DNA of 64,000 bases, from the NCBI GenBank assembly GCA_017407125.1, contig JAFQXE010000002.1, positions 62,001 to 126,000 on the forward strand. Reading direction: 5' to 3'. The notes under the pieces were generated by a model that did not search any database, was not told the DNA's origin, and was given only the letters and a program-made list of their open reading frames with translations. The position numbers and the translations under genes are program-made. How positions within the stretch are numbered: position 1 is the first letter of the stretch; every line of letters starts with the position of its first letter. Positions 44,963 through 54,874 of this stretch are shown here, one piece after another. Source of the stretch: Thermoguttaceae bacterium. Lineage in GTDB: Bacteria; Planctomycetota; Planctomycetia; Pirellulales; Thermoguttaceae.

Positions 44963-45748
44963 CTAGGCCGCCGGCGTGGGAGTTGAGCCGTAGGTGTCGA
45001 CCTGAGACAAGTCCAGGTTTTCCGTCCAGTGTTCGCCCTTGGAAATCCAGATTTCTCCAAACAGCTCGTATTGCTGCGCCTGAACGCCAAAATGGCGAAT
45101 GAGTTCCATGGCGCCCAAAAACGTGCCGATTAAAGCCGTTCGCTTCATGCCAGGCAGAAACAGTTCGGAAAACGTGGTCGATCCCTGCGTTTTGAGCTTG
45201 TCCTGAATCCGCTGCATATAGACGTAAATCGGCGGCTCGTTATTGACGATTCGGCTTTGCGGATCAACCTGAGATTCCTTGACAATGCGCCCAAACGCGC
45301 TGACCAGATCCCACAACTCGACGCGCTTAATCGGTTCAGAAGCAAAGTTCTGAACGCGGGGCGGGAGGTCGTTCGCCAGACGCGGATAATTCTGCTGCAT
45401 CAATTCGCCTGACCGTTCCAGGTCAGCCGCCGCGTCCCGATACTTTTTGTATTCCAGCAAATGAGCGATAAAGTTTGTCTTGTCCTGCTCAACTTCGTCC
45501 TGCTCAATCGCCTCAGCGTCAGGCAGAATCTGCTTCGACTTGATTTCAATAAGCTGCGCCGCCACCCAAAGGAACTCGCCAATCTCGTTAAAGTCAAGAA
45601 ATTCCAGGACTTTTGTGAATTCCAGAAATTGCTGCGTGATTATACTCAACGGAAGATTGCAGATGTCCAGCTCCTGTTTCCGTACAAGGTACAGCAACAG
45701 ATCCATAGGACCTTCAAACAAATTCGTCAGTTTGACTTCAAAATCCAT
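44963..45748 (-). CDS. scpA: Segregation and condensation protein A
   Basis: This 261-residue kleisin begins MDFEVKLTNLFEGPMDLLLY, then LVRKQELDICNLPLSIITQQ and FLWVAAQLIEIKSKQILP, all diagnostic of ScpA. The C-terminal winged-helix region includes LFLPGMKRTALIGTFLGAME. It bridges the SMC head domains with ScpB in the chromosome-condensing complex. scpB is not adjacent in this window. There is no strong ribosome site before ATG 45748. The adjacent upstream gene on the same strand encodes a lipoprotein and is separated by 51 bases. Confidence 0.94.
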   Translation of the reverse strand: MDFEVKLTNLFEGPMDLLLYLVRKQELDICNLPLSIITQQFLEFTKVLEFLDFNEIGEFLWVAAQLIEIKSKQILPDAEAIEQDEVEQDKTNFIAHLLEYKKYRDAAADLERSGELMQQNYPRLANDLPPRVQNFASEPIKRVELWDLVSAFGRIVKESQVDPQSRIVNNEPPIYVYMQRIQDKLKTQGSTTFSELFLPGMKRTALIGTFLGAMELIRHFGVQAQQYELFGEIWISKGEHWTENLDLSQVDTYGSTPTPAA

Positions 45749-45799
45749 TTAAGTCGCAATCAGGAATTATCCTGCTATTGTCTAACGTCTCTCTCGCCG

Positions 45800-46933
45800 C
45801 TAAAACGTACCTGTTGGCGGTTCCGGCATCGGCAGCGCGTTTGGATCAATTTCCGGCGTCGACGAATATCCCTGCGTTTGTGTTGCGTCCTCGCTGTTTC
45901 CCTGATAAACGGGAACCGTCAGAGGCTGTTCGTCGCCATATCCAGCATTTCCTGCCGCCGAACGTCGCGGCGAGTTGTAATACTGCTGTTCTTCTTCCGT
46001 AACGTGTCGCCAGCGAATCGGTTCTGCATTTGAACCTTGAGCAGGCGCTCCATATCCGGGATTATTCACCCCTGCCGCCACTCTGGGAGCAGAGTTGGGA
46101 TATTGATTGGCGTACTGAGGCGGCAAAGGATGATCCGGAACGCTTAATGCCGAACCGACTCCTGCTGTCGCTCTGGGAGAGGAATTGGGATATTGACCGG
46201 AATATTGACCGGGATACTGACCGGGATACTGTCCTGAATACTGAGGCGCGGCGCCCGGCATGGGACGTCCTGGAGTTAACGCCGACGCTACTCCCATTGA
46301 CGCTCTGGGAGAAGAATTGGGATATCGGGGAGGATACTGCGGCGCTGAGCCTGGCGCGGGATAATCAGGCGTTTCCAAGGCGGAAGCGACTCCCCTTGCC
46401 GCTCGACGGGAAGAGTTTGGGTATTGCGGCGCTAAAGCAGGCGCGGGAGCGGGCGAACCAAACGCCGGAGCGCTCAGAGCCGACGCAACGCCAGCCGACG
46501 TCGGATTGACTGACGAGTTGGCATATTGCTGTTCTTCCTCTGTAACGCGGCGCCAGCGAAGCGGGGCTTCGCTTTGAGCCGTCTCCTGCTGCTGAGTTCC
46601 ATCCAGCAAACCGGTTTCTGAAGAAGCGTTCTCTCCAGCATACGATTGATACCATCCGTTTTGACACCCATTCTGCGCGTACAACGCCGGAGTAAACTGT
46701 CCGTTATTACCAAGCATTTGAGTGTCGCAGGTATTGCACGTATTACAGGTATTGCACGTATTGTAAGCGCTGCAGGTATTGTAACGGCAATTCGTCTGCG
46801 GCGACGCCAAACGCGTCGTCCCGACAAGGGTTTGATATCGCGATGAATGAGCGGTCTTATAACCGCAATTCTGACAGCCAAAAGTAAGACTGAAAACAAG
46901 CGTCAGCGCGCTTAGTACGATGTATTTATTCAT
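45800..46933 (-). CDS. Repeat-rich lipoprotein
   Basis: This 377-residue protein has a lipoprotein signal (MNKYIVLSALTLVFSLTFGC, lipobox LTFGC). Residues about 50-70 hold five NTC-type tandem repeats (YNTCNTCNTCNTCD). The middle has four copies of a QYPNSSPRAxxGVASAL repeat and GQYPGQYPGQY runs. A block PLRWRRVTEEEQQYANS near residue 125 recurs as PIRWRHVTEEEQQYYNS near 310. The Pro/Tyr/Gln-rich chain suggests an extended envelope protein. The function is unknown and no family is recognised. Confidence 0.75.
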   Translation of the reverse strand: MNKYIVLSALTLVFSLTFGCQNCGYKTAHSSRYQTLVGTTRLASPQTNCRYNTCSAYNTCNTCNTCNTCDTQMLGNNGQFTPALYAQNGCQNGWYQSYAGENASSETGLLDGTQQQETAQSEAPLRWRRVTEEEQQYANSSVNPTSAGVASALSAPAFGSPAPAPALAPQYPNSSRRAARGVASALETPDYPAPGSAPQYPPRYPNSSPRASMGVASALTPGRPMPGAAPQYSGQYPGQYPGQYSGQYPNSSPRATAGVGSALSVPDHPLPPQYANQYPNSAPRVAAGVNNPGYGAPAQGSNAEPIRWRHVTEEEQQYYNSPRRSAAGNAGYGDEQPLTVPVYQGNSEDATQTQGYSSTPEIDPNALPMPEPPTGTF

Positions 46934-47132
46934 TTTGGATTCCTTATATTTGGAGTGTTTTTTGACTGTATACCAAATATCAGGAATTTTGTCCAGAGTA
47001 GTTTTTAATTATAAATTGGGCTCTTCCGGTAAAATGTCATCTGGCGTTTGCGAAGGTCAGTCCGCTCGCGGATTTGGCAAGCCGGGGCGGGTGAGACCAT
47101 GGGAAAATACGTTAACGCCGATTGATTATTAA
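46934..47132. other. Intergenic region upstream of the repeat-rich lipoprotein
   Basis: Two hundred bases contain the probable minus-strand promoter of the lipoprotein. Nothing else was recognised. Confidence 0.35.
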
Positions 47133-50100
47133 CTAATTCTCCCAGTAGATAGCCAAAAGATCGTCTTCCAGAACAGCGTCGACAGCGTCGTTAAACTTCT
47201 TCAGAGAATCGTCGTCTACGCAGTTGGAGACGGGAGTTTCCGTTCCCGATTCCGTCAGAACGTCGCTGACATCCAGTAAATAAGAACGATTCTGGTTATC
47301 ATACAAGTCTAACAATGAAGCTGAATACGCTTCGCGAAGTTCCATGGACGATTCGACCTTGTCCTCATTTATAAGCAGAGCCTTATTTATAGGCAGCGAA
47401 TTATGAGCGTCGAAAGCCGATTGAAGAGTTTCATTCTGAGAAATAATAAACTCCTCATTCTGAATTTCAGATTCGACTTTCTCAACTTCTTCATTTTTAA
47501 CTGGCAAAATCGACGACTCGCTGGGCAGCGGAATCGGACTTGACTCGTTTTTTTTTGACCTGCCGAAATACATTGCAAACGCAACAAAGTCGGCAACGTC
47601 AACGATCCCGTTTTTATCGAAATCCGACTTGGTTGCGTTCTTGTAATTCGGATTGTCCTGCGACATATTATTCGTGTTGCATCCAAATACGGTGGCGAAT
47701 TCGATAAAGTCGTTAACGTCAATAACATTGTCGTGAACCAAATCGAAAGACATTGATTGAACGGTAGTCGATAAATCAGAACCGTTCAAAGCGCAGACGG
47801 GTTTCGGATTCTGACCGTCTTCTATACCAGCGTTTTCGCCAGTCAATGGCGTCAATACAATTGTTCCCAAATACAGATTGTTCGTTTGGCTGGAAATTGT
47901 TTTTGAAACCTGAATAGTTAAGGTGTATTGAACATTCCCATTGGGAAGTTGAGTCCTTTGAGAAAGGTTCATTGAAACGCCGTTTGAGCAGGACGTAACG
48001 CTGGGAGCGCTGTAAATGTCAGGATTATACGAGAACGTATAAGTCGTTTGACCGCTGTTAAGGCTGTTCACGCCCGGAGTCCAAAGTTCAATATAGCAGT
48101 CGTCCCAATCTGTCAGTTGTTCGACGCTTGCAGCCATTCCCGAGGAGGGCGTATGACTGACAGACCTGTTTTGGACGGACGCTGTCAGAGGCAGTTTTAC
48201 GTTGATGGAAGTTGAACTGTATTCCGAGTTGCTGTATGCTCCTGTTCCAATCGCTCGAACGCGGAAGTAGTACGTTGCATTGCGATTGAGCCCGCTGATA
48301 GTCGTAACGCCAGGCTGGACATTTTGGACAGTTGTCGCGTTGGAAAAGTTTGAGTTAAGAGAGTATTCCAGCGAGTACGACGCAGCATGGGCAACGCTGC
48401 CGACTGTAACGGAAACGGAGTCAAACCCTGTAACAGCGGCGCTTAAAGTTGGAGAAGCCAGTTTGCCAGGCATTAATGTTTGGACAGAATACGTCGGACT
48501 GTACGACGAGTTCGTATGAACGTCGTTGCCGAGCGCCATGACTTTGAAATAATACGTTGTATTCGCGTTCAATCCCGTAATAGTCGCCGAATTGGAAGTT
48601 GCCGGAATGCTGGAAGCGTTTGTAAAGTCTGAAGAAGCTGAGTACAAAACCGTATATCCCGGAGCGCCCGAGACTCTATCCCAGCCAAGCGATATTGACG
48701 TAGGCTCTTTTTCAGAAACTCTTAAATTTGTTGGAGCGTTGAAATCGTTGTAATTTTCACTGACCCAATCCAAAAAATTTTCTACAATGGCAAATTTTCT
48801 ATTAATTTTTTGTCCGCCGTTTCCGACAGGAACGTTTTCATAATTACAGACAACAGCCTGAACGCATTGCGCCCAGTCTTCCAGAGGGCTGTTAGTTCCA
48901 TAAGCGTCCGTAAATTCAAAATAGGGAGAATTCTTGTCTGTAACGCAGCCCGATTTAAATGTGTAACCTGAATAATAATCATAGTCCCATGATATTGTGT
49001 AGAAACTTTCCCAGTACGGATTATAAGTATTGTTCCAAAAATGTCCAAATTCGTGAATTGCCGCAAAGCTGCCTTTCCTGTCAAGGTAAACGCCTGAACC
49101 ATAGTTATAAGATCTGTTTTTGGAAGGATTATGGAGATAGTAAGTGCCGCACAGAATTTCAGATATAGAGTTATTACGCGGGATAGCGATTGCTTTCCAG
49201 TTTCCACAGCGAATATAATACGGATACAGACCGTCCGGATTACTTTCATCAAGCAAATCTTTCAACTCATTTTCAGTCCAGGCTTCAACAAGATTGTCGC
49301 TGGCGATGGAAGAGTATGGCAAGGCAAGCAGTAAAACGTCGTCGTCCCCCAAGACGCTTCCTGAACTCCAAGATTTTGAATCCTGGCTTCCCATCCAGAT
49401 AAACAAGTTGCTTCCATTTCCGGTGTTGGCAGTTGTGTCTAAGCCGTTGCCGGTAACAATGCGATTATCCCCGTCTGCGCCGTCTATATAATCGTTTCCT
49501 TCTCCGCCCAGGAGAAAATCATTTCCTGAACCGCCAATGAGAACGTCGTTTCCATCTCCGCCGTATGCGAGAACGTCTTTTGAAGCGTACTGATTCGTAA
49601 CATGACTCCAGTTTTTAAACACGTCATTGCCTGCGTAACCCCAAAAAAGAATCGAATCAACAGAATTAACGCCAAAAGACCATGAATTTAATTGATTATT
49701 TCCCTGAGCGTTATACAACCGAACGACTAAATTTTGAGCGTTTTCCTCAATTTCGACCCAGTCGTCATTGGGCGTGCCTGGAATGTACAGGTTTCGATTG
49801 ATAAGCGTTGGGGAAACTGCGGTATTATCAGGAGAGATTATTATCCTGCTTGTAAATAATACGGAAGCCCCTGTTTCGAATTCTGCGCATAAGGGCAAAT
49901 CTGTTGTTGTGGAAAGATCAAAGGATTTATCGTAATTTAACCCCGATTGAAGTACGGTTCCTACGCTGTTTTTGAACGTCCAGAATTTTTCGGTATAAAA
50001 ATGGATAACAAGCGTATTAGAGCGATTCGTGGGCAAAGCGATGTTTTGGATTGTTGTATTATAAAATACCAAACTTTCCAGCTTCGTACAGTTTGACAAA

Positions 50101-51845
50101 TCCATTACTGTTAGAGAGTTGAAACCGAAATTCACAAAAGACAACAATGTATTCTTCGACAAGTCCAGTTCAGTCAAAGAATTGATAGAACAGTCAAATT
50201 CTGTCAGATTTATGTTTTTCGACACGTTCAGTTCCGTCAGATTGTTATCGCCGCAAAACAAAGAAGTCAGCGCAGTATTCTTTGACAAGTCCAGTTCGGT
50301 TAACTGATTGTAATTAGTCAGCAGTTCCGTCAGCAGCGTACATTGCGATACATTCAGGGAGGTTAACTGATTGGATCTGCAATCCAACTTGGTCAGAGCC
50401 TTTAACCTGACAACATCCAGAGACTGCAAATTGTTTCCACCGCAATTCAACTCCGTCAGCAATGTATTCCCGGTTAAAGTCAGAGTGGACAGTTGGTTAG
50501 AATAGCAATATAGCTTTGTCAATTTTGTTAGCGGGGAAATATCCAGAGAATTCAAATTGCAGCTGCTGCAATCCAGTTCCGTCAGCGACGAATACCCTGA
50601 CATGTTCACAGAGCCCAGCGGATTATAGCTGCAATTCAACTTGGTCAGCGATGCCCGGCTGGATAAATCCATAGAGGACAGTTGATTATTGCTGCAGTTT
50701 ATTTCGCCAAGAGATGTACAGCCAGTAGTTTTCAGAGTGGCTAGATTGTTATTAGAGCAATTCAAAACCCTTAGCGAGGAGCAATTCGAGACGTTCAAAG
50801 ACGTTAACTGATTATTGTTGCAGGAAAGCGTTGTCAGCGATGTACAGCCTGACGCATCCAGAGAGTTTAGCGAACTGTACGAGATCGAAAACTCTGTCAG
50901 CGATGTACAGCCCGAAACGTTTAATGACGTCAACTGGTTGTAATAACAGCTAAGCGATGTCAGCGACGTCAAACCCGAAACATTCAGCGTAGTCAGATTA
51001 TTGGAAGAACATAGAAGCGTTTCCAGCTTATTACAGTTCGATACATTCAGAGAGCCCAGTTGATTAGAATCGCAATCCAGTTCCGTCAGTTCTTTACAAC
51101 TTGATACATTAAGGGTTGACAACTGGTTAGAATAACAACCCAGTCTGGCCAACGCAGTACAGCTGGACAATGACAGGGACGACAGTTGGTTTCCAAAACA
51201 GTATAGATCAATCAGCGCCGAACAACCCAATACATTCAGGTTAGTCAGCTGATTTGAACTGCAGTTAACAAAGGTCAACGCAGTACAACCGGAAAAGCTC
51301 AGTGACGTTATCTTGTTGTTATAACAATTAAACGCTTGCAGGGAGGTGAAATCGGAAAAGTCGGCAGTTCCAACCAACTGATTGCCTGCTATGAGTATAT
51401 GCGTAATTCTCCTGTTATCTCCGTATGTCCAGTAAAATCCATCCCACGTTGACGGGTCGGACGGGTTGTAGCTGGAACTGATCTTTTTCCCGTTTTTAAC
51501 GCCTGACTCGTCAGTTTGCTCCAGAAACGCGACCATTTTCTGATAGTCGTTGTGGTTGTAGCCGGAAGGCGTGGCGTAGCTGGATTGCAGAGCTGTCTGT
51601 TCGTTTGCCGTTGGAAAATCGACGCTTAGCGAGTCGGCTTCCGATGGTAAAGCAGCGGAGGAAACGTATGCGGCATCGTCAGCGTCCAGGAAGTTAGCGC
51701 CAACGGATAACAGATCGCGAGACTCCAACGGTTCCAGGGACAGATTTCTGGTTCGAACCGTTCCGCAGCGATACTTGCCGCATGATGCGCGATGTCCGTT
51801 ATTGAGGTTCTGCTTACGTCCGAAGAAAAAGCCGTTAATAGTCAT
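47133..51845 (-). CDS. Giant exported LEPR-XLL / leucine-rich / HExxH / FN3 / dockerin protein
   Basis: This 1570-residue protein has its LEPR-XLL type sorting motif at residues 37-46 (LEPLESRDLL). Residues about 130-620 are more than 20 leucine-rich repeats of about 21 residues (LTELDCSxNxLxSLNVSxCxx). Around 745-790 lies an RTX-like calcium-binding run (GGDGNDVLIGGSGNDFLLGG). HEFGH at 931-935 with a downstream SPLEDWAQ resembles a gluzincin zinc protease site. Two FN3 domains follow (about 1045-1215), then a cohesin-like beta region and a type I dockerin (about 1361-1431, DFDKNGIVDVADFVAFA). It is probably a cell-surface adhesin or protease. Confidence 0.88.
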   Translation of the reverse strand: MTINGFFFGRKQNLNNGHRASCGKYRCGTVRTRNLSLEPLESRDLLSVGANFLDADDAAYVSSAALPSEADSLSVDFPTANEQTALQSSYATPSGYNHNDYQKMVAFLEQTDESGVKNGKKISSSYNPSDPSTWDGFYWTYGDNRRITHILIAGNQLVGTADFSDFTSLQAFNCYNNKITSLSFSGCTALTFVNCSSNQLTNLNVLGCSALIDLYCFGNQLSSLSLSSCTALARLGCYSNQLSTLNVSSCKELTELDCDSNQLGSLNVSNCNKLETLLCSSNNLTTLNVSGLTSLTSLSCYYNQLTSLNVSGCTSLTEFSISYSSLNSLDASGCTSLTTLSCNNNQLTSLNVSNCSSLRVLNCSNNNLATLKTTGCTSLGEINCSNNQLSSMDLSSRASLTKLNCSYNPLGSVNMSGYSSLTELDCSSCNLNSLDISPLTKLTKLYCYSNQLSTLTLTGNTLLTELNCGGNNLQSLDVVRLKALTKLDCRSNQLTSLNVSQCTLLTELLTNYNQLTELDLSKNTALTSLFCGDNNLTELNVSKNINLTEFDCSINSLTELDLSKNTLLSFVNFGFNSLTVMDLSNCTKLESLVFYNTTIQNIALPTNRSNTLVIHFYTEKFWTFKNSVGTVLQSGLNYDKSFDLSTTTDLPLCAEFETGASVLFTSRIIISPDNTAVSPTLINRNLYIPGTPNDDWVEIEENAQNLVVRLYNAQGNNQLNSWSFGVNSVDSILFWGYAGNDVFKNWSHVTNQYASKDVLAYGGDGNDVLIGGSGNDFLLGGEGNDYIDGADGDNRIVTGNGLDTTANTGNGSNLFIWMGSQDSKSWSSGSVLGDDDVLLLALPYSSIASDNLVEAWTENELKDLLDESNPDGLYPYYIRCGNWKAIAIPRNNSISEILCGTYYLHNPSKNRSYNYGSGVYLDRKGSFAAIHEFGHFWNNTYNPYWESFYTISWDYDYYSGYTFKSGCVTDKNSPYFEFTDAYGTNSPLEDWAQCVQAVVCNYENVPVGNGGQKINRKFAIVENFLDWVSENYNDFNAPTNLRVSEKEPTSISLGWDRVSGAPGYTVLYSASSDFTNASSIPATSNSATITGLNANTTYYFKVMALGNDVHTNSSYSPTYSVQTLMPGKLASPTLSAAVTGFDSVSVTVGSVAHAASYSLEYSLNSNFSNATTVQNVQPGVTTISGLNRNATYYFRVRAIGTGAYSNSEYSSTSINVKLPLTASVQNRSVSHTPSSGMAASVEQLTDWDDCYIELWTPGVNSLNSGQTTYTFSYNPDIYSAPSVTSCSNGVSMNLSQRTQLPNGNVQYTLTIQVSKTISSQTNNLYLGTIVLTPLTGENAGIEDGQNPKPVCALNGSDLSTTVQSMSFDLVHDNVIDVNDFIEFATVFGCNTNNMSQDNPNYKNATKSDFDKNGIVDVADFVAFAMYFGRSKKNESSPIPLPSESSILPVKNEEVEKVESEIQNEEFIISQNETLQSAFDAHNSLPINKALLINEDKVESSMELREAYSASLLDLYDNQNRSYLLDVSDVLTESGTETPVSNCVDDDSLKKFNDAVDAVLEDDLLAIYWEN

Positions 51846-51971
51846 TGCAAAGATTCCTTCTTTCGTTAATAGTTAAGGGGGGGTATTATTGCAAATAATC
51901 ACATAACCATATAATTTATCATATATTATAATAACTCAATAAAAGGATAGAAGGAGGGGGAAGAAAAAATA

Positions 51972-53069
51972 TCATTTGCTTTGCTCTTGACGTTTTTTCT
52001 TCGCCCGCAGTTTTTGCAGAGTTGCGAAGGAGCGGCGACCGCCGAACGGGGCGTCGAATTCGTCTTCCAGTTCGCCAAGGAGAACTTCCAGAATGTCTTC
52101 CATCGTAATCAGACCGAGCGTTTCTCCCCCTTCGCCGTTCTTGTTGACGTCTCCGGATGTAACAATCGCCATGTGAGCGTGCTGGTTGACAAATAATTTG
52201 AGAACGTCCGACAGTTCCGCCTGCGGCTCGATAAAATGAATCTTTCTCATAACGCCGCGGACGTTGGGCGCTTTCGGGTTGACGGACGACCAGGCAATCA
52301 GCTCTTTGAAATTGACATAGCCCAAAATGTTGTTGACGTCCTGTCCTTCGACAACGGGAAACCGCGTGTGCGGGTCAGCGTGAATGACGTCAATTGCCTC
52401 GGCAAGGGTCATGTCGGTGGAAATAAACTTGATTTGCGTTTCCGGAATCATGACCTCAAAGGCGTACTGTTCCTGCAGCGCAGCGGTCTGACGGAAAATG
52501 CGCTCCTGATGAACGTCGAGCTGTTTTCGCAGCCGGGCAATTCCCGCCAGGGCGGAAATCTCGTCTGTCGGAGACGTCGGCGCGGATCTCGATTCCCGTT
52601 CAAACGGACGATTGAGAAATCGCACGACGCGCATTATCGGCTTGGCAATCCAGACCATAAACTGCATCGGACGGGTCATAACGCTGGCAACGCCGACGTT
52701 GTAACGAACGCCCAGCGTCTTGGGCAGAATCTCGGTAAATTGCAGCATCACCCACGTAAAGACCACCGAAAACGCAGTCAGCGGAATGTTATGAAACAGC
52801 AACTGAAATTGAGCGCCGGCAATCGTCGCCCCGATGGTATGAGCGGACGTATTGAGCAGCAAAATCGCGGAAATCGGATCGTGAATATTCAGTTTGAAAT
52901 TGCGCCAGATCGCGCCTTTGGTTTTGTTTCGACGCGCGAATTCCTCAATCTGCCCCGGCGTCAGACTTAATAGCGCCGCCTCGCACAACGAGCAGATCGT
53001 TGAGCAGACAATCGACAGAGTCAGCCCGCCGACAAACAAGACGATATGGTTAATATCCGACTGCGTCAT
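51972..53069 (-). CDS. CNNM/DUF21 and CBS-domain membrane protein (HlyC/CorC family)
   Basis: This 365-residue protein has three to four membrane segments of the CNNM/DUF21 domain (GLTLSIVCSTICSLCEAALLS, FTWVMLQFTEILPKTLGVRY) and then two CBS motifs (about 205-340, with DPHTRFPVVEGQDVNNILGY and LGLITMEDILEVLLGELEDE). The family is linked to Mg/Co transport or homeostasis. It lacks the C-terminal CorC/HlyC domain that its upstream paralogue has. The ATG overlaps the stop of that paralogue by four bases, so translation is probably coupled. Confidence 0.88.
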   Translation of the reverse strand: MTQSDINHIVLFVGGLTLSIVCSTICSLCEAALLSLTPGQIEEFARRNKTKGAIWRNFKLNIHDPISAILLLNTSAHTIGATIAGAQFQLLFHNIPLTAFSVVFTWVMLQFTEILPKTLGVRYNVGVASVMTRPMQFMVWIAKPIMRVVRFLNRPFERESRSAPTSPTDEISALAGIARLRKQLDVHQERIFRQTAALQEQYAFEVMIPETQIKFISTDMTLAEAIDVIHADPHTRFPVVEGQDVNNILGYVNFKELIAWSSVNPKAPNVRGVMRKIHFIEPQAELSDVLKLFVNQHAHMAIVTSGDVNKNGEGGETLGLITMEDILEVLLGELEDEFDAPFGGRRSFATLQKLRAKKKRQEQSK

Positions 53070-54487
53070 GACAGGCTTTCCTCCCGAATCGCTTCATTCT
53101 GTCCGTACGGCAGAACCAGAGCGTCAAAAACCTTGTTGTGACGCGTTCGTCGAACAATGAAATCCCAGCCGTTGACCGAAACGCGCTTGTTGGTTTTCAA
53201 ACCGCCTTCAATCTGAGTTAAAAGCCACTGCGAGACGGTTTCCGACGGCGCGTCGCCGTACCAGCGGCCGCAACAATTCTCTTTATTGAGAATGGATACA
53301 ACCTCTTTCATCGACGCGCCTCCGCCGACGATAAACACGTGTTCCGATAAATCGTTGATGAATTTCGGCAGCGACGCCATGCGCCCGCCGTCTGACGATT
53401 CCGGAATCTTCTCGTCCGCGTTGAAATCGTCGTCCAGATCGCCGACCAGTTCCTCGACGATGTCTTCCAATGTAACAATTCCCAGCGTATGCTTCTGCTC
53501 GTCCTGAACAATCGCCAAATGGGCGTGCCGCTCGACAAACAGATGGAGCGTATCGGAAATTTCCTCGTCTTTATCGACAAAATTGACCGGACGAAGAATC
53601 GGCAGGACGTTGGGTTCGTCGGGGCTGGTTCTCGCCCACGCCGCCATCTCTTTGAAATTGACGTATCCCAAAACCTTGTTGACGTCCGTTCCGTCAATAA
53701 CGGGAAACCGGGTGTGCGGGTCGATATGAGCGACCAGAATCGCTTCTATGAGCGTCTGCTTCGACGAAATAAACGTCACATCCAGAGCGGAAACCATAAT
53801 CTCGGACGTCGTCCGCAAATGCAGCTTGGACGTTTGGAGCATAATCCGTTCCTGCGTTTTATCCAGCAGGTTTGACGACTGCGCCACGCCAACCAGCGCC
53901 GCCAGCTCGCTGAGCGTCTTTTCGGATTCCGAGGATTTCTTCGGACCCTCAAACGGCCGGTTGAGCAAATAAAGCAGCCAGACAATCGGCGTGAAAATCC
54001 AAATCAAAACCCGCATCGGCCACGTCGCGACCTCGCAAATGTACAGGTTGTTGCGAACGGCTAACGTTTTGGGCAAAATCTCCGTGTACTGTAACATCAG
54101 CCACGTAAAGAGAATCGAAAACGCCGTTACCTGTGCGTTCCCGTACATGTAATGGATTTGCGCGCCGGCAACGGTTGCGCCGATCGTATGTGCCGCCGTA
54201 TTGAGCAGCAAAATCACCGCAATGGGATATTCCATGTGTGTTTTGAAATTCGTCCAGACGCGTCCGCGGGACGGGTACAGCTCGGCAATTTCCTCGACTT
54301 GCCCGGGACTCAAAGACAGAAACGCCGCCTCGCACAGGGAACACAAAAACGATATCCCCAACGCGCACGCGACGCTCAATAGCAGTATCGCCCAGTTTTC
54401 CCAACTGGGCAAAGTACTCGGAGGCGCGGAACTCGCCTGTTCCGCAACGCCCTCCGCTGCCGCCAATATGGCGAACGACATTTCCAT
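53066..54487 (-). CDS. CNNM/CBS membrane protein with CorC/HlyC C-terminal domain
   Basis: This 473-residue paralogue of the downstream gene shares the same membrane domain (LGISFLCSLCEAAFLSLSPG, FTWLMLQYTEILPKTLAVR), CBS pair (DPHTRFPVIDGTDVNKVLGY, LGIVTLEDIVEELVGDLDDD) and spacing. It adds the C-terminal CorC_HlyC transporter-associated domain (about 385-465, SLPKFINDLSEHVFIVGGGA, GRWYGDAPSETVSQWLL). It probably exports or senses divalent cations. The pair arose by tandem duplication and forms a two-gene operon with overlapping ATGA. Confidence 0.9.
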   Translation of the reverse strand: MEMSFAILAAAEGVAEQASSAPPSTLPSWENWAILLLSVACALGISFLCSLCEAAFLSLSPGQVEEIAELYPSRGRVWTNFKTHMEYPIAVILLLNTAAHTIGATVAGAQIHYMYGNAQVTAFSILFTWLMLQYTEILPKTLAVRNNLYICEVATWPMRVLIWIFTPIVWLLYLLNRPFEGPKKSSESEKTLSELAALVGVAQSSNLLDKTQERIMLQTSKLHLRTTSEIMVSALDVTFISSKQTLIEAILVAHIDPHTRFPVIDGTDVNKVLGYVNFKEMAAWARTSPDEPNVLPILRPVNFVDKDEEISDTLHLFVERHAHLAIVQDEQKHTLGIVTLEDIVEELVGDLDDDFNADEKIPESSDGGRMASLPKFINDLSEHVFIVGGGASMKEVVSILNKENCCGRWYGDAPSETVSQWLLTQIEGGLKTNKRVSVNGWDFIVRRTRHNKVFDALVLPYGQNEAIREESLS

Positions 54488-54874
54488 ATAATAATATCCT
54501 TATAGTAAACAAACAAATTCAGTGTCAATATATTATATCATTTATAGGGAAAATCAAGGAGGGGCGGGCGGCGAGCGGTAAGAAAGGGTTCAACCGAGAT
54601 CCGGGGGAAGAACAGAGCTTTTACATTGCAGAAAAAATTTGCGTTCTCTCCCATTCATTTTGAAAACGCCCCCTTTTATTATTAAATTGATTTAGTATAA
54701 TATAATAAATTGGGAATAATCAGGACTCCAATTTGTATGAATATTTATGTTTGTTTAATTTTTTTACAACAATTATTACACTTGTTTCGTAATTAACTGT
54801 AGATGTAAATTCATTTGCAAAACAAAGCGTTTTAAACGCGCGTTCACAATACGTTCATTTCAGGAGAAACGTCC
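54488..54874 (+). promoter_or_regulatory. Promoter region of the GTPase operon
   Basis: This is an AT-rich gap between divergent transcription units. TATAAT occurs at 54696-54701 and again at 54701-54706, with only a weak T-rich -35. A TTGTTT at about 54783 is a second candidate. AGGAG eight bases before the ATG at 54875 is a good ribosome site. Confidence 0.45.
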
